From: Diplocarpon mali
Lineage: Eukaryota; Ascomycota; Leotiomycetes; Helotiales; Drepanopezizaceae
Length of the DNA stretch: 64,000 nt
Assembly (NCBI GenBank): GCA_024741835.1
Contig: JAENRP010000071.1
Span: 70,504 to 134,503, forward strand
Reading direction: 5' to 3'
Shown here: in pieces, positions 34,565-47,400 of the stretch
Position numbering within the stretch: the stretch's first letter is position 1
How the letters are laid out: each line of letters starts with the position of its first letter
Position numbers and translations under genes: made by a program
Notes under the pieces: model-generated
Database searches by the model: none
Seen by the model: the letters and a program-made list of their open reading frames with translations, nothing else
Told to the model about the DNA's origin: nothing

Positions 34565-37500
34565 ATGGCAGACTACCCACAAGGCCACCAGGGACCGCCT
34601 CGCCCTAATCATTATGGCCATGCTTCGAATAACGAGCGCCAGGCTGCTTTCTCCAACATTTTCGGTGCCCCTCCCCAAGGCAGATCGCAGACCATGACTT
34701 CGTCCACTGCTCCTCCGACTCCAATAAACCAAGTCCGTACACAGACAATGAATTCGCAAGCCTCGGGGCATTATGGAGGAATGCAACGCTCGCAGCCTCC
34801 GCGTCAGCAGGAAAGCGGATTTCCTCAATCATCCGGGTACACGCCAAACGGGGGAGGTATGCACAACGGGTATAACCAAGGACCACGACAACCGCCTCCA
34901 GGCCAAGTTCAGTCGCAACCACAGCCTCACTACTTACCGCAACAAGTACGACAAGGTCCCCGGCCGTATCCATCTCCAAATCGGGTAGATCCTCGTGGGC
35001 CGCCTCAGCAAGCGCAGTTCGCTCAGAGAAATCCAGTTCCACGCTATTATGCTGGTAACGCAGCGCCCGGGCCAGCTTTGAACTCGGATCCATACCGGTC
35101 ACAGTCGATGGCAAGCATATCTAGACCGCAAATGAATGCTCCTCCACCAAACAACTATCAACAGTCACCAGCCAACGCTTTCAGAGCAGCTAATTACCAG
35201 TCCCATGCATCGCGTACAACCGCACATGGGCGCACAATACCGGAAAGACATGATGAACGTGCCATGTCAATGACTAGCTACCCCCAAGATCGTGACCATC
35301 ACCAGACAATGAGCGGCCGAGTAATACCCAACAGGAGAACTTCTCAGTCTGGACCAGAGATAGCAACGAATGGCTACTCGATTCCTGGCCCACGAAGCCC
35401 TGCAACGCAAACTCGGTCTACCAGTATGGCTTCAACAACGGTAGGAGACATGAGCCGCACAATGTCTATGGCCTCGACAATAGCCCCCCCGCCTGAACAG
35501 TCAGATGCGCTCACTCATCGCCCATCTGTGACCAAGTCTGTAAGCAGCGGTACGGAGAGACGGCAGAAATCACCACTTGTATATCCTGCGCTGCTATCAC
35601 GCGTTGGAGAGTGCTTTAGGGACAAGATCACAGTTGGAGACAGGACAAAGAACGACCTCACGTACAAAAATGCTTTCAGCGGAGCCGAGGCTGTGGATGT
35701 AATTTCTTATATCATCAAGACCACTGACCGAAACCTTGCTTTACTCCTAGGGCGAGCTCTGGATGCCCAAAAGTTTTTCCACGATGTTACTTACGATCAC
35801 CGGCTGCGTGACTCGGCGACGGAGATGTATCAGTTTAGGGAGACAATGATGGATGAGACTGCCGAGACACCAGATGTTAATGGTGTATTCGTCTTACTCA
35901 CCGAGTGTTATTCTCCGACATGTACCCGAGACCAATTGTGTTACTCGATTGCCTGCCCCAGAAGGCTGGAGCAACAGTCCAGGCTGAACTTGAAGCCACA
36001 ACCAGGTCTTCGGAAAGAGAGTTCTCAGGCCAGTCTGCATGACGACAACGATGCCCCTGATGAGCAGAAGCTCTGGATCAACACTGTCTCGCAAGAGGTC
36101 GCCGATAGCGTCAGTGAACGAGAGAAGAAGCGACAAGAGGTAATTTCTGAGATTATGTATACCGAAAGAGATTTCGTGAAGGATTTGGAATACCTGCGCG
36201 ATTTTTGGATCCAACCTTTGCGTTCATCGAACCCAGCGGCACCGTCACCTATACCAGAATCGAGGAAGGATCGGATTGTTCGAACAATATTTACAAATAT
36301 TGTTGACTCTCCAAGCATTCATGCTGTTAGCTCCAAATTTGCTGAGTCTCTCACCAAAAGGCAGCAAAAACAACCTGTGGTACAATGCGTTGGCGACATT
36401 TTTCTTCAATTCGTGCCGCAATTTGAACCTTTTATCATATACGGTTCCAATCAACTAGCCGCTAAGTTTGAGTTCGAGAATGAGCGTTCTTTGAATCCTT
36501 ACTTCTCCAAATTCGTGGACGAGACCGAACGTCGTAAGGAATCGAGAAAATTGGAACTCAATGGTTATTTGACAAAGCCAACGACTAGACTCGCTCGTTA
36601 TCCGTTGTTATTGGACAATGTGTTCAAGTATACTGAACCTGGCAGCCAGGACTTGGAGGATATCCCAAAGGCGATGAAGATGATTCGAGATCTCTTGACA
36701 CGGGTCAATGCAGAATCTGGAAAGGCGGAGAACCGTTTCAATCTCAAGAGACTCCATGAGCAACTACGATTCCGACCAAACGAGCGTGTTGACCTCAAGC
36801 TCACAGATCCTGGCAGAGAACTGGTATATAAAGGCGGCTTGAAGAAGACGCCAACAGATCCTACTGCCGATATACAGGCATATCTTTTCGACCATGCAAT
36901 GCTTCTTGTTCGAATCAAAATGGTTGGGAAAAAAGAGGAGGTAAAAGTTTACCGAAGGCCCATACCACTCGAGCTGCTTTCTATCCGTGAAATGGAAGAA
37001 ATCAACCCCAAGCTGGGGGTGGTGAAGCGTCCCTCTTCGAGCCTGATACCCGGAGCGAAGGCCACAACAACTGAAAACTCCAAAAAGGAGGGCTTTCCAA
37101 TCACCTTCAGACATCTTGGCAAGGGGGGCTACGAGTTGACGCTCTATGCAGGAACGCAGGGCTCTAGGAACAAATGGATGGAGCATATTGGCGAACAGCA
37201 GGCCATATTGAGGAAACGTGGAGACTTCTACAACCGGTCCATTCTCTCCAATGGATTCTTTTCGTCTGTCAACAGAGTTAATTGTGTGGCTCCATTTGGT
37301 ACGTTTCTTGTTCACAACCTCGATTGATAATGACTAATAAAAGGCATTACAGATGGTGGCCGTAAACTCATCTACGGAACGGACTCCGGAATCTTTGTTT
37401 CCGACCGAAGGTCTAAGGATTCAGCTCCTAAGCCTGTGAGAGTACTAGAAGCCACTAATGTCACCCAAATCGATGTCCTCGAGGAGTATCAACTACTGTT

Positions 37501-38389
37501 GGTGCTCTCGCAAAAGTCACTGCTATCATACCCACTGTCTGCTCTAAGTCCGACCGAGTCCCCTCTGAATAAGAGACCAAAGAAGATTCAGAGCCACTGT
37601 AATTTCTTCCGAACCGGCATATGCCTCGGGAGGCACCTTGTCTGCTGTGTGAAATCTTCAGCGTTATCAACTACCATCAAGGTCTTCGAACCCAACGATG
37701 CTATGTCCAAAGGCAAAAAGCAAAAAGGCTTCAAGATGTTCAACAGCGGACAAGATGAGCTCAAGGCGTTCAAGGAGTTCTACATCCCTACGGAGTCTTC
37801 GTCTATTCACTTCCTGAAATCAAAACTCTGCGTGGCATGCGCACGAGGATTCGAGGTCGTGTCGCTAGAGACACTCGAGACACAATCTCTGTTGGATCAA
37901 GCCGATACATCTTTAGACTTCGTGGCCCGAAAAGAGAACGTGCGACCAATCCACATCGAGCGTCTCAATGGCGAGTTCCTCCTCAATTATTCGGAATTTT
38001 CGTTCTTCGTCAACCGCAATGGCTGGCGAGCTCGACCAGACTGGAGAATTGACTGGGAGGGCCAGCCACAGAGCTTTGCACTCTCGTATCCATGGATCTT
38101 AGCGTTCGAGCCAAATTTTATTGAGATCAGGAATATCGACACCAATGCGGTGCATATTGTACCACACAAGAATATTCGTATGCTGCACACAAGCACACGA
38201 GAGGTGAGTCTATGCCTTGTATCATGGTACTTTAGACTAAGGAAACCCCAGATTATCTATGCGTATGAAGACGAACGCAGCAGCGAAGATGTCGTAGCAG
38301 CTATCGACTTCTGGCCGGCTGGACGTAAACCAGAGACCCAGGCTATGACCGCGCCATCAGACCGAGATTCACAAATCTCGTCCCGGTAG
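34565..38389 (+). CDS. ROM2: Rho1 guanine nucleotide exchange factor (Rom1/Rom2 type)
   Basis: Activates Rho1 in the cell-wall integrity pathway at the plasma membrane. Model join(34565..37298, 37353..38203, 38252..38389), 1240 residues. Residues 1-330 are disordered and rich in Gln, Pro and Ser (MADYPQGHQGPPRPNH). A DEP domain follows at about 335-425 (YPALLSRVGECFRDKI, AVDVISYIIKTTDRNLA). The DH domain is at about 520-710 (EIMYTERDFVKDLEYLRDFW, LTKPTTRLARYPLLLDNVFK), then PH (about 745-880, KGGLKKTPTDPT, QAYLFDHAMLLVRIK) and a citron homology domain (about 905-1225, GGRKLIYGTDSGIFVSD, LEATNVTQIDVLEEY). Introns are 54 and 48 bases. Domain order and length match the fungal family, so the call is firm; Rom1 versus Rom2 cannot be separated. 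Confidence 0.95.
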
Positions 38390-41046
38390 CTTGGATGAAG
38401 CCATGGATTTATGTGTGAAGGTTCTCTTCGGATCATCTTGGGCAATTGCGTGTAATACCACCAATCGCAATTCTCAGCCCATGGTGCTTTTCTCTTCGGT
38501 GGCGTGTTTTGACCATGCCTTAGTAGGTGGTGGGATCGATGGCTTTGACTAAGGGATTGATGGGTCGTATGTGAACGAGGGCTTTCATGGTCCACTCCTG
38601 AGAACCGGAAATATTTGTGGCACCTCGGCGATCCGACAGGCGTCTCTAAGGTATTTTTGGGTCGATAGAGATGAAGAAGCAAGCATACTATTTTTCTGTA
38701 CATTGCCTGTAGTCTTACGAATAGACCGTGTAACTTGACTGTTCCCCTCTTGTTCAGTAGACTACACCCCGTTCTTGTACTGACTTATTCGCTCGTAGTA
38801 CGAGCCAATGAAGGTGACTAAAAGAGTAGTACTTGATGTGTATATTAGCCTTCGGTGTGTACCACTTGTCGCTCCTTTCCTGCTTCATTCTAGTATATAC
38901 GGACTGCCTAGTCATTCTCGCCGTCTGTCGATCCTGCGTCTCATTTGCTACATTTCATCCTTTCCAAGCCTGATTGCCTCAGCTCGAGTCGAGAGTCAGT
39001 TCAAAGTTGTCACATTGTTGCCACATGGATTCTGCTCGTAACCTCTCAACTTTCGGGTCGCCCGCAGTCTACCTAGTCTTGGAGATATATTGCCAAGAGC
39101 CGTTCGCTCAAACCCAATGCCGGCAGCTTCGATGCCGTATTTTGCAGAGAATCCAAAAGTTTCATGAGAGATCACTTGTTTCTTGGAAAGGCTAACCTTT
39201 ATTTGTATGTTAAATGTTCGAGGCTGAACCAAAACCATGGTACTTGTGGTTGCTCTGATGCTTGAGATTCTACCCAGGTGCGTGCAGTTTCAATGAGCCA
39301 ACCGAAGTATGTAGAGAACTGGGTTTGGGAAGCAATCGAGGGATTGTTTCCGAAACAGCAGATGCCTAAATGACACGCTCCTTGACTGGGTGGACAGTAC
39401 CCTCTCTTCCTCTCTGAAGAATCAGTTCTTCCGTACCTGAATTTCGCGATTGCATTGTAGAAGCTGATTTAGCGAACAATGTCTGAGAGACTGGCCCTTA
39501 GTTACCGAAATTAGCTGGTTGTTCCGCAGACTACCTGGCTGAGATACATGGAAATCTGTCAATTGTCCGCCATCAAATTATCAACCTTGAGCGAACTTTC
39601 ATCTTTCAAAATTATTATTGTTGGAAAGAGAGCTGCAAAATTTGTGACAAACGATCAGGCATTAAATCTTTCTGGGTATAATTTCAAAAGAGTTCGAAGT
39701 CTACGATTCTAGCCCTCCCAAATCGTGGCTCAATCAAGACGTTCGAGTAGCAGCAAGGAAGGGCAGAGACACATTCTCGGGCAACCTTCCGAACGTTTTG
39801 TCATGGAGGCTCGACTCCGAACCATCTGATATCTTCGATGTTTCAGCACTCGGTAGAGATGCTTCAGGAATAAACCCATACAAAAGAAGCGCTTTTCGAA
39901 ACGACGACAACCAGGATATCTCATGCTGCTATGCCGGTATGTCGTTGCACATGGGTGATCTGAGTGGCTCATCTTCTCTTACTTTGCCGGCTGAATTCGA
40001 GATCGTGAGCATCGGACGCTCGATGTAACATTCGCGCGGGATACCCGGCCCGCCTCCCATGCCGCAAACAATCACCGTCGCGGCTTCGAAAATTTGGCTT
40101 TACGTGTGTTGTAGAACGGGGATTCTGATGTGGATTGCCTCGTCCGGCCATGGTAGTGAGAATAGGATCGACGGGTGCATAGATCTGGTTAAGGCGATTC
40201 ACGACACTCACGGTAAGGAAAGTTTGATGGACAGGTCGCGCAGCTAGGGATGCATGATCTGGATGAAGCAACAGGTACCTGGATGCATCTCTACAAATAT
40301 TCTCCGACGTACTTATCTGTACGGAATTTCCATTCTAGCTGGCTCAAGTTACCAAAAGATCAACGCTTGACCTGCTGCCACCAACCTTACTCGAATTACG
40401 CAGCTCATACTGTGAAGAATTACATAAGCCTCATCATGCCTTCAATTACTTGCTACTGTGCAAACTACTACGTAGGTGCTCCTTCGACGAACGGTCTCTT
40501 ATGTATCCGACTCTGACAGTCCACCCAGGGCTCGATAAATTGCCACAATACCGTAACAAGATTTGGAGATCGATGTACTCTTTGCCTGGTAAGATTCTAC
40601 TACGAGAGGCAGCAAAAGAAACGTACTAAATCTCAAAGTACAGGCCAACCACGTCCACACATCAAGAACAGAAGCCCTACAAATTGCCTTCTCGCAAGCG
40701 GATCAGCAGTGGGTCGAGAACGTCCGAAGAGAACAGCTGCGAAGAGAAGAAGAGAAGAGTCGGAGAGAAAGAGTGAGCAGAAGCAGCTCGGGAACGGTGC
40801 AGTAGAGGATTGGTGTCGATTGACCTTAAGCGAGAGAGAATGGCTTTGTCAACATTGGCTGCGTTTGGCACGAAGATACAGTGGGTAGAGAATTAATTAT
40901 AAAAATGGCTCCTGGCTGGGCCACGGGTTCAACACAGAAATCATAATATGCAACATTACAAGTCATCATTCGTCGCTTCCTGTGTGTCCCCAACTATCGC
41001 CAGTGCGTGCAAGATAGGCCGTTGTCCATCCATATCCATAGTGCCG
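38390..41046. other. Gene-free 2.7 kb stretch
   Basis: No gene recognised. Short open frames (for instance plus 39798-40028) show no family resemblance. Unremarkable composition, moderately AT-rich near 39590-39700. Confidence 0.45.
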
Positions 41047-41827
41047 TTACCACATACGTCGTCGATATCCCCTGAATACCTCTCCCTCTCCTTCTGACAC
41101 TATTTGTTCTTTGATCCTCCTCCTTCTTTCCGCAGCACTCATAGGCTTTGGCTCTGGCTGAGACTTGGTCACTCTCTCTTCTCCGGGCGCTTGTGCTGCA
41201 TTCGAATCGACATTCGGTCTCTGCAAAGATGCCGCCTGTCTAGACCTCTCATCTTGAGTCGTCTTTCTCCGGGTAGTTTTCTGCCACCTTGTCGCACCAA
41301 CCATATCTTGGCTCGTATCTTTTGTCGCCTGTTCATCCTCCTCCGCATTGGACTCCTCGCTCCCTTTTCGACCCGTGGACTCTTTCCCAGCGGGCTCTCC
41401 ACCCACGTCGTCTCGTATCGGCTGAGTCTCGATCTTCACCATATCAACTAGGTATCCTTCCTGACTGGACTGTGGCAGATGGAGATCCGCTCCAGGCGAA
41501 GGCCGATGGAGTTGTGGCTTTATCGCAGCCCGCAAATCGCGAAGGGTCGCTTGCTGCAGAACATATCCGCTGAGGAATAATGCTGTGGTAAAGAAGAAGA
41601 CTAGATATCCCTGGGTTAGGAAACTATCCGGAATGCAGAGGGGAGGAGCGGACCAATAGCGGACGAAAATGCGACTGAGACTTGCCCCGATGTTATGAGC
41701 ATTTTCAGCGACTTAAGCTTGAGGAATTCCGTATCAGATAGACTGCGACACCTTCAAAACTTCTGCTTGTGCCGTAAACCGTGTATGGCCTGGATTCTCC
41801 GTTGACATGGTTTGTCGCCGGCTCCAT
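41047..41827 (-). CDS. Uncharacterised single-pass membrane protein
   Basis: Model complement(join(41047..41711, 41752..41827)), 246 residues, function unknown. It starts MEPATNHVNGESRPYTVYGT. Across a 40-base intron (short but GT-AG) comes SRSFEVAENAHNIGASLSRI, then a hydrophobic segment at about 55-75 (YLVFFFTTALFLSGYVL) and QQATLRDLRAAIKP. The rest is hydrophilic, with acidic and basic stretches (EESNAEEDEQATKD, AAERRRRIKEQI) and the end EVFRGYRRRMW. A longer start at 41905 is open in the same frame. The intron was found because only this join removes stops upstream of the membrane segment. A type II or tail-oriented organelle protein is possible. Confidence 0.5.
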
Positions 41828-42023
41828 ATACTGTTCAGGGAATAGGAGTGATGTCAACAGACCATGGCTGGCTGGGCAACAATCGCCGATAAGAATTTCA
41901 AGCATCTTCCGTTCCAGATTTACACTCAGCGCTCAAAGCAACTGAAGCAGCCAGTACGCACTTCACGGCACCACACAATCTTAGCAGTCCGCTCTGCTTC
42001 GCCCTAGAGCTGGAGGAATTAAC
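41828..42023. promoter_or_regulatory. Divergent promoter of the membrane protein and PRP38
   Basis: 196 bases between the chosen start codons. If the longer minus-strand start (41905) is real, the spacing shrinks to 118. Confidence 0.4.
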
Positions 42024-42785
42024 ATGGCGAACCATCGCGCAGACGAAAAGCGCTTCCTCGACGAGCGTGGCTCCGGGGGACCTCTCGCACCTAATGGCCT
42101 CAACCCCGCCACGATCATGGAGAAGCCTGTTCGCGAGCGCATTGTCGACTGCTACTTCTGGAAAGACCAGTGTTTCGCAGTGAACGAGGCCGACATTGTC
42201 ACACGTGTGGTCGATCACGTTCACTTCATCGGCGGTACCTACGGCGACGCGCAACGCCCTTCGCCCTTCCTCTGTCTCGCCTTCAAGCTGCTGCAACTGG
42301 GGCCCTCGGATGACATCTTGACCGAGTATCTGGAATACGGAGGGGAGAAGTTCAAGTACCTACGGGCCTTGGCGATGTTCTATATCAGGTTGACGAGGCA
42401 GGCGAAAGATGTTTACAGGTTGTTGGAGCCCTTTCTTGCCGACTGGAGGAAGTTGAGGAGGCGGGGAAGGACAGGGACAAGTTTGACATTTATGGATGTG
42501 TTTGCGGATGATCTCTTGGTGAAGGATAGGGTCTGCGGCACGACATTGTGGAAGATGCCGAAGAGAGAGATCTTGGAGGACTTGGATGTGCTTGAGCCCA
42601 GGGTGAGTGCTCTGGGGGATATCGACGACCTGTTGGAGAGTGACGTCGAGGAGGTCAATGGAGGAGATAGGGATGGTGAGAGAAGCCGTAGTGAGAATCA
42701 CGATTCTGGTTCGGTGACATCGGAAGAAGATGGGATGGACGTGGATGTTCGGGAGACAACTACAAATGGACACCCGGCGTCTTGA
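42024..42785 (+). CDS. PRP38: Pre-mRNA-splicing factor Prp38
   Basis: Component of the U4/U6.U5 tri-snRNP needed for spliceosome activation in the nucleus. Single exon, 253 residues. The PRP38 domain covers about residues 15-185: NPATIMEKPVRERIVDCYFW, FHFIGGTYG-like VHFIGGTYGDAQRPSPFLCL, KLLQLGPSDDILTEYLE, KFKYLRALAMFYIRLT, VYRLLEPFLADWRKLR. The C-terminal part (ALGDIDDLLESDVEEVNGGD onward) is acidic and Ser-rich, as in other fungal members. The start at 42024 is the first ATG and sits directly before the conserved block. Confidence 0.95.
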   Translation: MANHRADEKRFLDERGSGGPLAPNGLNPATIMEKPVRERIVDCYFWKDQCFAVNEADIVTRVVDHVHFIGGTYGDAQRPSPFLCLAFKLLQLGPSDDILTEYLEYGGEKFKYLRALAMFYIRLTRQAKDVYRLLEPFLADWRKLRRRGRTGTSLTFMDVFADDLLVKDRVCGTTLWKMPKREILEDLDVLEPRVSALGDIDDLLESDVEEVNGGDRDGERSRSENHDSGSVTSEEDGMDVDVRETTTNGHPAS

Positions 42786-43670
42786 TACTTGTCATGGAGT
42801 ATGGCGTTATCTTCGGGATCATCCGGCGCGTAAAATATACCCACAGGCGCACACTGCGATATTTGCCTGTAGTCCCGAGTTACGCCATAATTTTTTAACT
42901 GTCGCTTCTGGGCCCTGACACGCTGGATTGAAATTGGCAGTCTTTAAATGGACAATTTGATCCCCTGGAATTGCTGGAGAGATATGCGTACAGGAACACG
43001 GCGCAGCATTGCAAATCCGGATTCAACCATAAGGAGGAGCTGAATCCTGTCAAGACAGAATCAAATCTTAGGATAGTTTGTCGAACCCCTCAATTGCTCG
43101 CTTACGGATGATTGTTTACCTACGCTAGCTGCCACCCGCTCGATTAATTTTTGGTCTCTTGTTCGCCAACGACAGCATACCTGGCTTCCATCAATACCAG
43201 AGGACATGGAAATGCTTGAGCGAATGCTGACTCGGTGCTTCCGCTGCTACTAATTCGCAAGACATTTCAAAAAGACGAGTGGATGTCCGGTATAAAGCAT
43301 GGGCCTATCCAGAATTGTCGAGGCCTTGTACTAACCCCCAGTGTAAACCTTTCCCTGGTCTACCGTGAGGCATACCCTCTTGTAGGAGATCTTTCCAGTT
43401 AATGAAAGCATACTGTCTCCCCCAATTATCGCTAAGTTGGTTGGAGGATTACAGACAATAACAATAGCTGGGTTTCGGGCCCACGACCAAGGTTCCCAAG
43501 CAGACGTTTGGAGAGCATTACGCACTCAGGAAATCGCTCATGTGGTAGAAATTTGTAAATTTTCTTTTCCAATTCAAGAGCGGGGGAAAGTTTCTCGAAG
43601 TTATTATAGTTCCCCATCAGGGTGGCCATACGCTCCGAGACACTATGCCCTAAATTCGGAATCAGCCAGA
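42786..43670. other. Gene-free stretch
   Basis: No gene recognised; contains the 3' region of PRP38. Confidence 0.45.
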
Positions 43671-44448
43671 TCAACACCACCTTCTACGACGTTTCCCCAG
43701 CCCACCGATTCCCAGCCTCTCTGCAGACTTGCCCTGCTTTCTTGTCTCAACGCCCTTCGTAAACTTCTCCCGACTCCTATCTCTCCCCTCCCAATCGTGT
43801 ATCTGCACCAGCAGCAAATCCCAACTCTTATCCTCCCGCTCCAACACACCGTGCTCACCCGCCTCTCTCCTTCGCCTGTGCTCTTCCGCAGTAATATCCC
43901 CTACCGATTCTGGATCCTCGCTAGTCTGCTTTATGTGCTCGGGCTCCTTTTCTTCTTTCGGCTTCTTCATCTGCGTGACGCTCTTCTAGCCGCTCCGTGC
44001 AGAGAGCAGAAGACTACATTGCTCTTGGATTGCCTGCCTGGAGGCCCGATGGGAGGCGACAGAGTGGTAGTGTCGTGCTTTAGGATTGGCTTCGGAGAGT
44101 GAGGTCAATGTAGGGGCTGTGGGGGCGCGGAAGAGGTGGAGAGAGGACTCGGATTGATTCCGGGGGTAACAAAAAATGAAGAAGAGAGGTTCGGACTGCG
44201 CAGGGAGAGCCCCCTGCTTGATGAGGGGGTGGGCCAGTGGATGGCGGGGGCATTAAGGTGTAGGACCGGATGGAAGCTGTCTCGAAGTCTTCAGATATCG
44301 TCTGACCAGATTCATAAAATGGAGGTTGACCCATTGTTTTGTATTGTTGGTAATAGTTGTATTGTTGATTTTGGTTGGGATATAGACGGCAGTGTAATAC
44401 ATGCCAGTGATTCTGATAAGCAGCTGCCTGAATAGGAGTCACTGACAT
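43671..44448 (-). CDS. Uncertain hypothetical gene, probably several exons
   Basis: Boundaries are outer limits, not a solved model. The 5' part (from 44448) reads MSVTPIQAAAYQNHWH and further on QTISEDFETASIRSYTLMPP, Gln/Tyr/Pro-rich. A middle piece in another frame reads SLSEANPKARHYHSVASHRA. The 3' part (43671 to about 43970) is Lys/Glu-rich, with KSWDLLLVQIHDWEGRDRS and a basic end. The HDWEGR block reminds me of uncharacterised filamentous-fungal proteins, but this is memory, not a search. I could not find one splice pattern that joins all three cleanly, so it may also be a decayed gene. Confidence 0.35.
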
Positions 44449-47400
44449 TCACAAATTCCTGGATTCGGCCCGCTAAAGAGCTACAAAATGTTGATCGGAA
44501 AGCTGGAGTTAATGATCAAGTTAGGGGAAACGGTCGCAAAGGAAATACTGACCAAGCTGTAAGCAGTTAGTGAATGGCGGTCCATCCGGTCGATGATGCA
44601 CCACTCGAAACATCGTGGAGTTTTATTGGGTTGAATTATTTTGGAGTCTGTTTCTAAACATCATCTTTACAAGCCGATTGGTTATAATAATACAGGGTAA
44701 TAGATCAGACAAGGTATTCCAAGAATTTCTTGTGGAGGGAAATTGAATTGCTCAAGAAACTCAAGGTGCGTCCCATTTGCAGGCGGAGGAGGCTGCTATG
44801 ATGAAGTACACTCTCTATCCTCGCAGCTTCCAGCAATTTGTTTCAGCAATAATGGTAAAATTGTGACAGTAAAGATGCAGCAGATTCTTTGATAATGGGT
44901 CCATTATTTTCTTGCCCTGCTAAGTCGACTCACTTCTGCAACTCCCTTCTCATTAGCATGATTGATTTTAATTTCTGACCAAGCTGCGGTTTATGATAAC
45001 ACGCATGGCAAAAGGGTAGGAACTGAGATAAAATAGTTTGACGATGCCAGTGCTGAGATGTATATGAAAGAAAGAGGGGTCAACAAAGAATATATGAGTA
45101 CGTGGATATGAATTCTATAGAAAATCGTTGCCTATTCCAATTGCAATGAAGAGACAATCAATGTGACCTGAGACATAACGTGCCACCACAGTCAAGGCCA
45201 CGTAACTTTGCCACGCTAAGGAGTGGCAAAAAGCCAGGGCAAGGTTATTCAGTGCTCCGCCAGCGTTTTCCTGGCTCCGATATCTAGATATTAGGGGCGT
45301 GACAGGCTGAAGGCAATCTTTTCCTAATGCCAAAGCGATAGCAAGTACCACTCGATGTGCAAGTGCACGATGTTCTGACGATCCCACTTGAAAATAAAGC
45401 AATCATAAGAAGACATTTTTGAAACTCTATCACCGACACCAAGTCCCAGGGATTTGCAATCATCGAAAGGAAGAATCAAAATTATAAGCAACTTCTGCAG
45501 TACAGATAGATAAGCCGGTGGTGGACCCAGTGCAGAGTGAATAAGCCTACTCCGCGAGAGGGGCGTCCGCAAGACAGCAGATGAGCGGGACTGGTGCTCC
45601 TGAAACTAGGCTGGTGAAAAAATAGAAATATCTACCTACTCATGTTATAAGAAAGAAGCGGACCGATTCAGAAACAGAGTCGAGCGGGTACAAAGTTTTC
45701 TGCACCCAGAGCTGGGTAGAAATTCGTGATCTACTGTAATCAGAGCGACAGCGACCCTCACATCAGCTTGACGCGCCGCAATACTGGGCGTAGAAGATGA
45801 AAAAGCAGAATAACAGACAAGATACTCTAATGCGTAGACTCCAGTGGACTTGGTCGTCGCCAGCGCGAAAGGTACTCTTTCGCGCTCCACTGAACCATGT
45901 CAACACGCCAGCCAAGCGAGTACCACGTGATCGACCAACAACGTCTTATAATTTCGAGCAGAGTAACATCGAAGAAGAGGGCAGAGAGTGCGCAATATTC
46001 GATGCCCCGTTACCTGGGTAGAGTAATACGCATGTTTGAATATGATGGGTGATTAAGCCTTGGCACTGGCGAGTTGGCCTGACAGATGGGCTGCCTGTTG
46101 GGCGTCGAACGAGGCAAATGCTAGTCGGGGGGGCTCCGTCCAAGGCTTCACCTGAAAACTATTAATCCTGTTGAAGAGTGAGAATAATCTGAGTAAAATT
46201 GAAGGAGTAGAAGTTTAGTGGCTAGACCGTAAACTGCGACAGCTCTCAGTATCGATGAAAGAAGCCTATTCTTCAGCAAAGAGGCAAGTAAGGCTCCTCA
46301 GCTGCGGTTGGGCGGATTTTCCCAATATATCACTCTGTGTAACAAAATTAGCTGGCAGTGGCTTTTACGGTAGCAGGAATTCTGAATAGTGTTGCTTGTG
46401 GGAGAGTCCCCCTGTGTATTGAAACGCGAGTAGAAAATGAGGTCCTCACCGAATGTCTCATCCTAGTCAACAGGAACCCTGAGAAGGCTTAGGTCAGAAA
46501 GTAGTAAAGCAAGCAGGCAAATATTGTGCAACGTTTTAGAGTCAACTTCGAGATAGCCCGCCCTCCTAGGTGTGTCCAGTGTTCTTCTTTTATTTTATAC
46601 AGCTCTCAGTCCGCCTGGTGGTCTGGAGAAAACACCTGACCGGCTTCATGCTGTACCAATCATTAATAGAGGTAGGCTGTTGTTCTGAGTATGATTTCAT
46701 GGAGCAGTTAAGCCACGTTGCGAAGTTCGAGGTTTTCTGGAATGAGGACATTGATGGGTTGATTAAGGTATCTTTGATCCTTCCATAATTATAATGGCTG
46801 ACGCACCTCCAAGAGCTAAATGACACGATGACAACAATCCGTAGTCGGCATATGAATCTGGCCGGAGATACTTTTTATACGAGGGTGTTGTTCACTGGAA
46901 TCTTGCATATCAGAGGTTAAAAGCTGGATGCATGACGCTGCAAACCCAACTATAAATCTCCGGCTAAAGCAAACAGAGCTCTAGCAGTTCTGAGAAAACC
47001 GAAACCCCCAAAAACAATGAAGCTCGGCTAAACATTGCTCCTGCTCCTTGAATCTAGCAGTACTCCACTCGCAATACAGATTCCTGAGACAGATGAAAGA
47101 CACATGACACATGAAATGCCCAGCTGTCGAAAGAGTAAGAGATGACGGGAGGTTGAGCTGATAACAGCACTGTCGATGATATTGATGTTCGTGGTCTCAA
47201 GGAATGGACTCTCTTCACACGAATTATGTTTTAGCGATACGAATTACGGACCTGAGAACCTATCAGCTCTGTTCGAGATTCAATAGCTTTTCGCAATACT
47301 TTCGCCTAATGGACCCTTTGCTTGACTCTCCAATGGGCAATGCGTACAGCGACTATACCTCCAGCCAGGGCATCCCGGAGTCGAATCTACTGACATTTCA

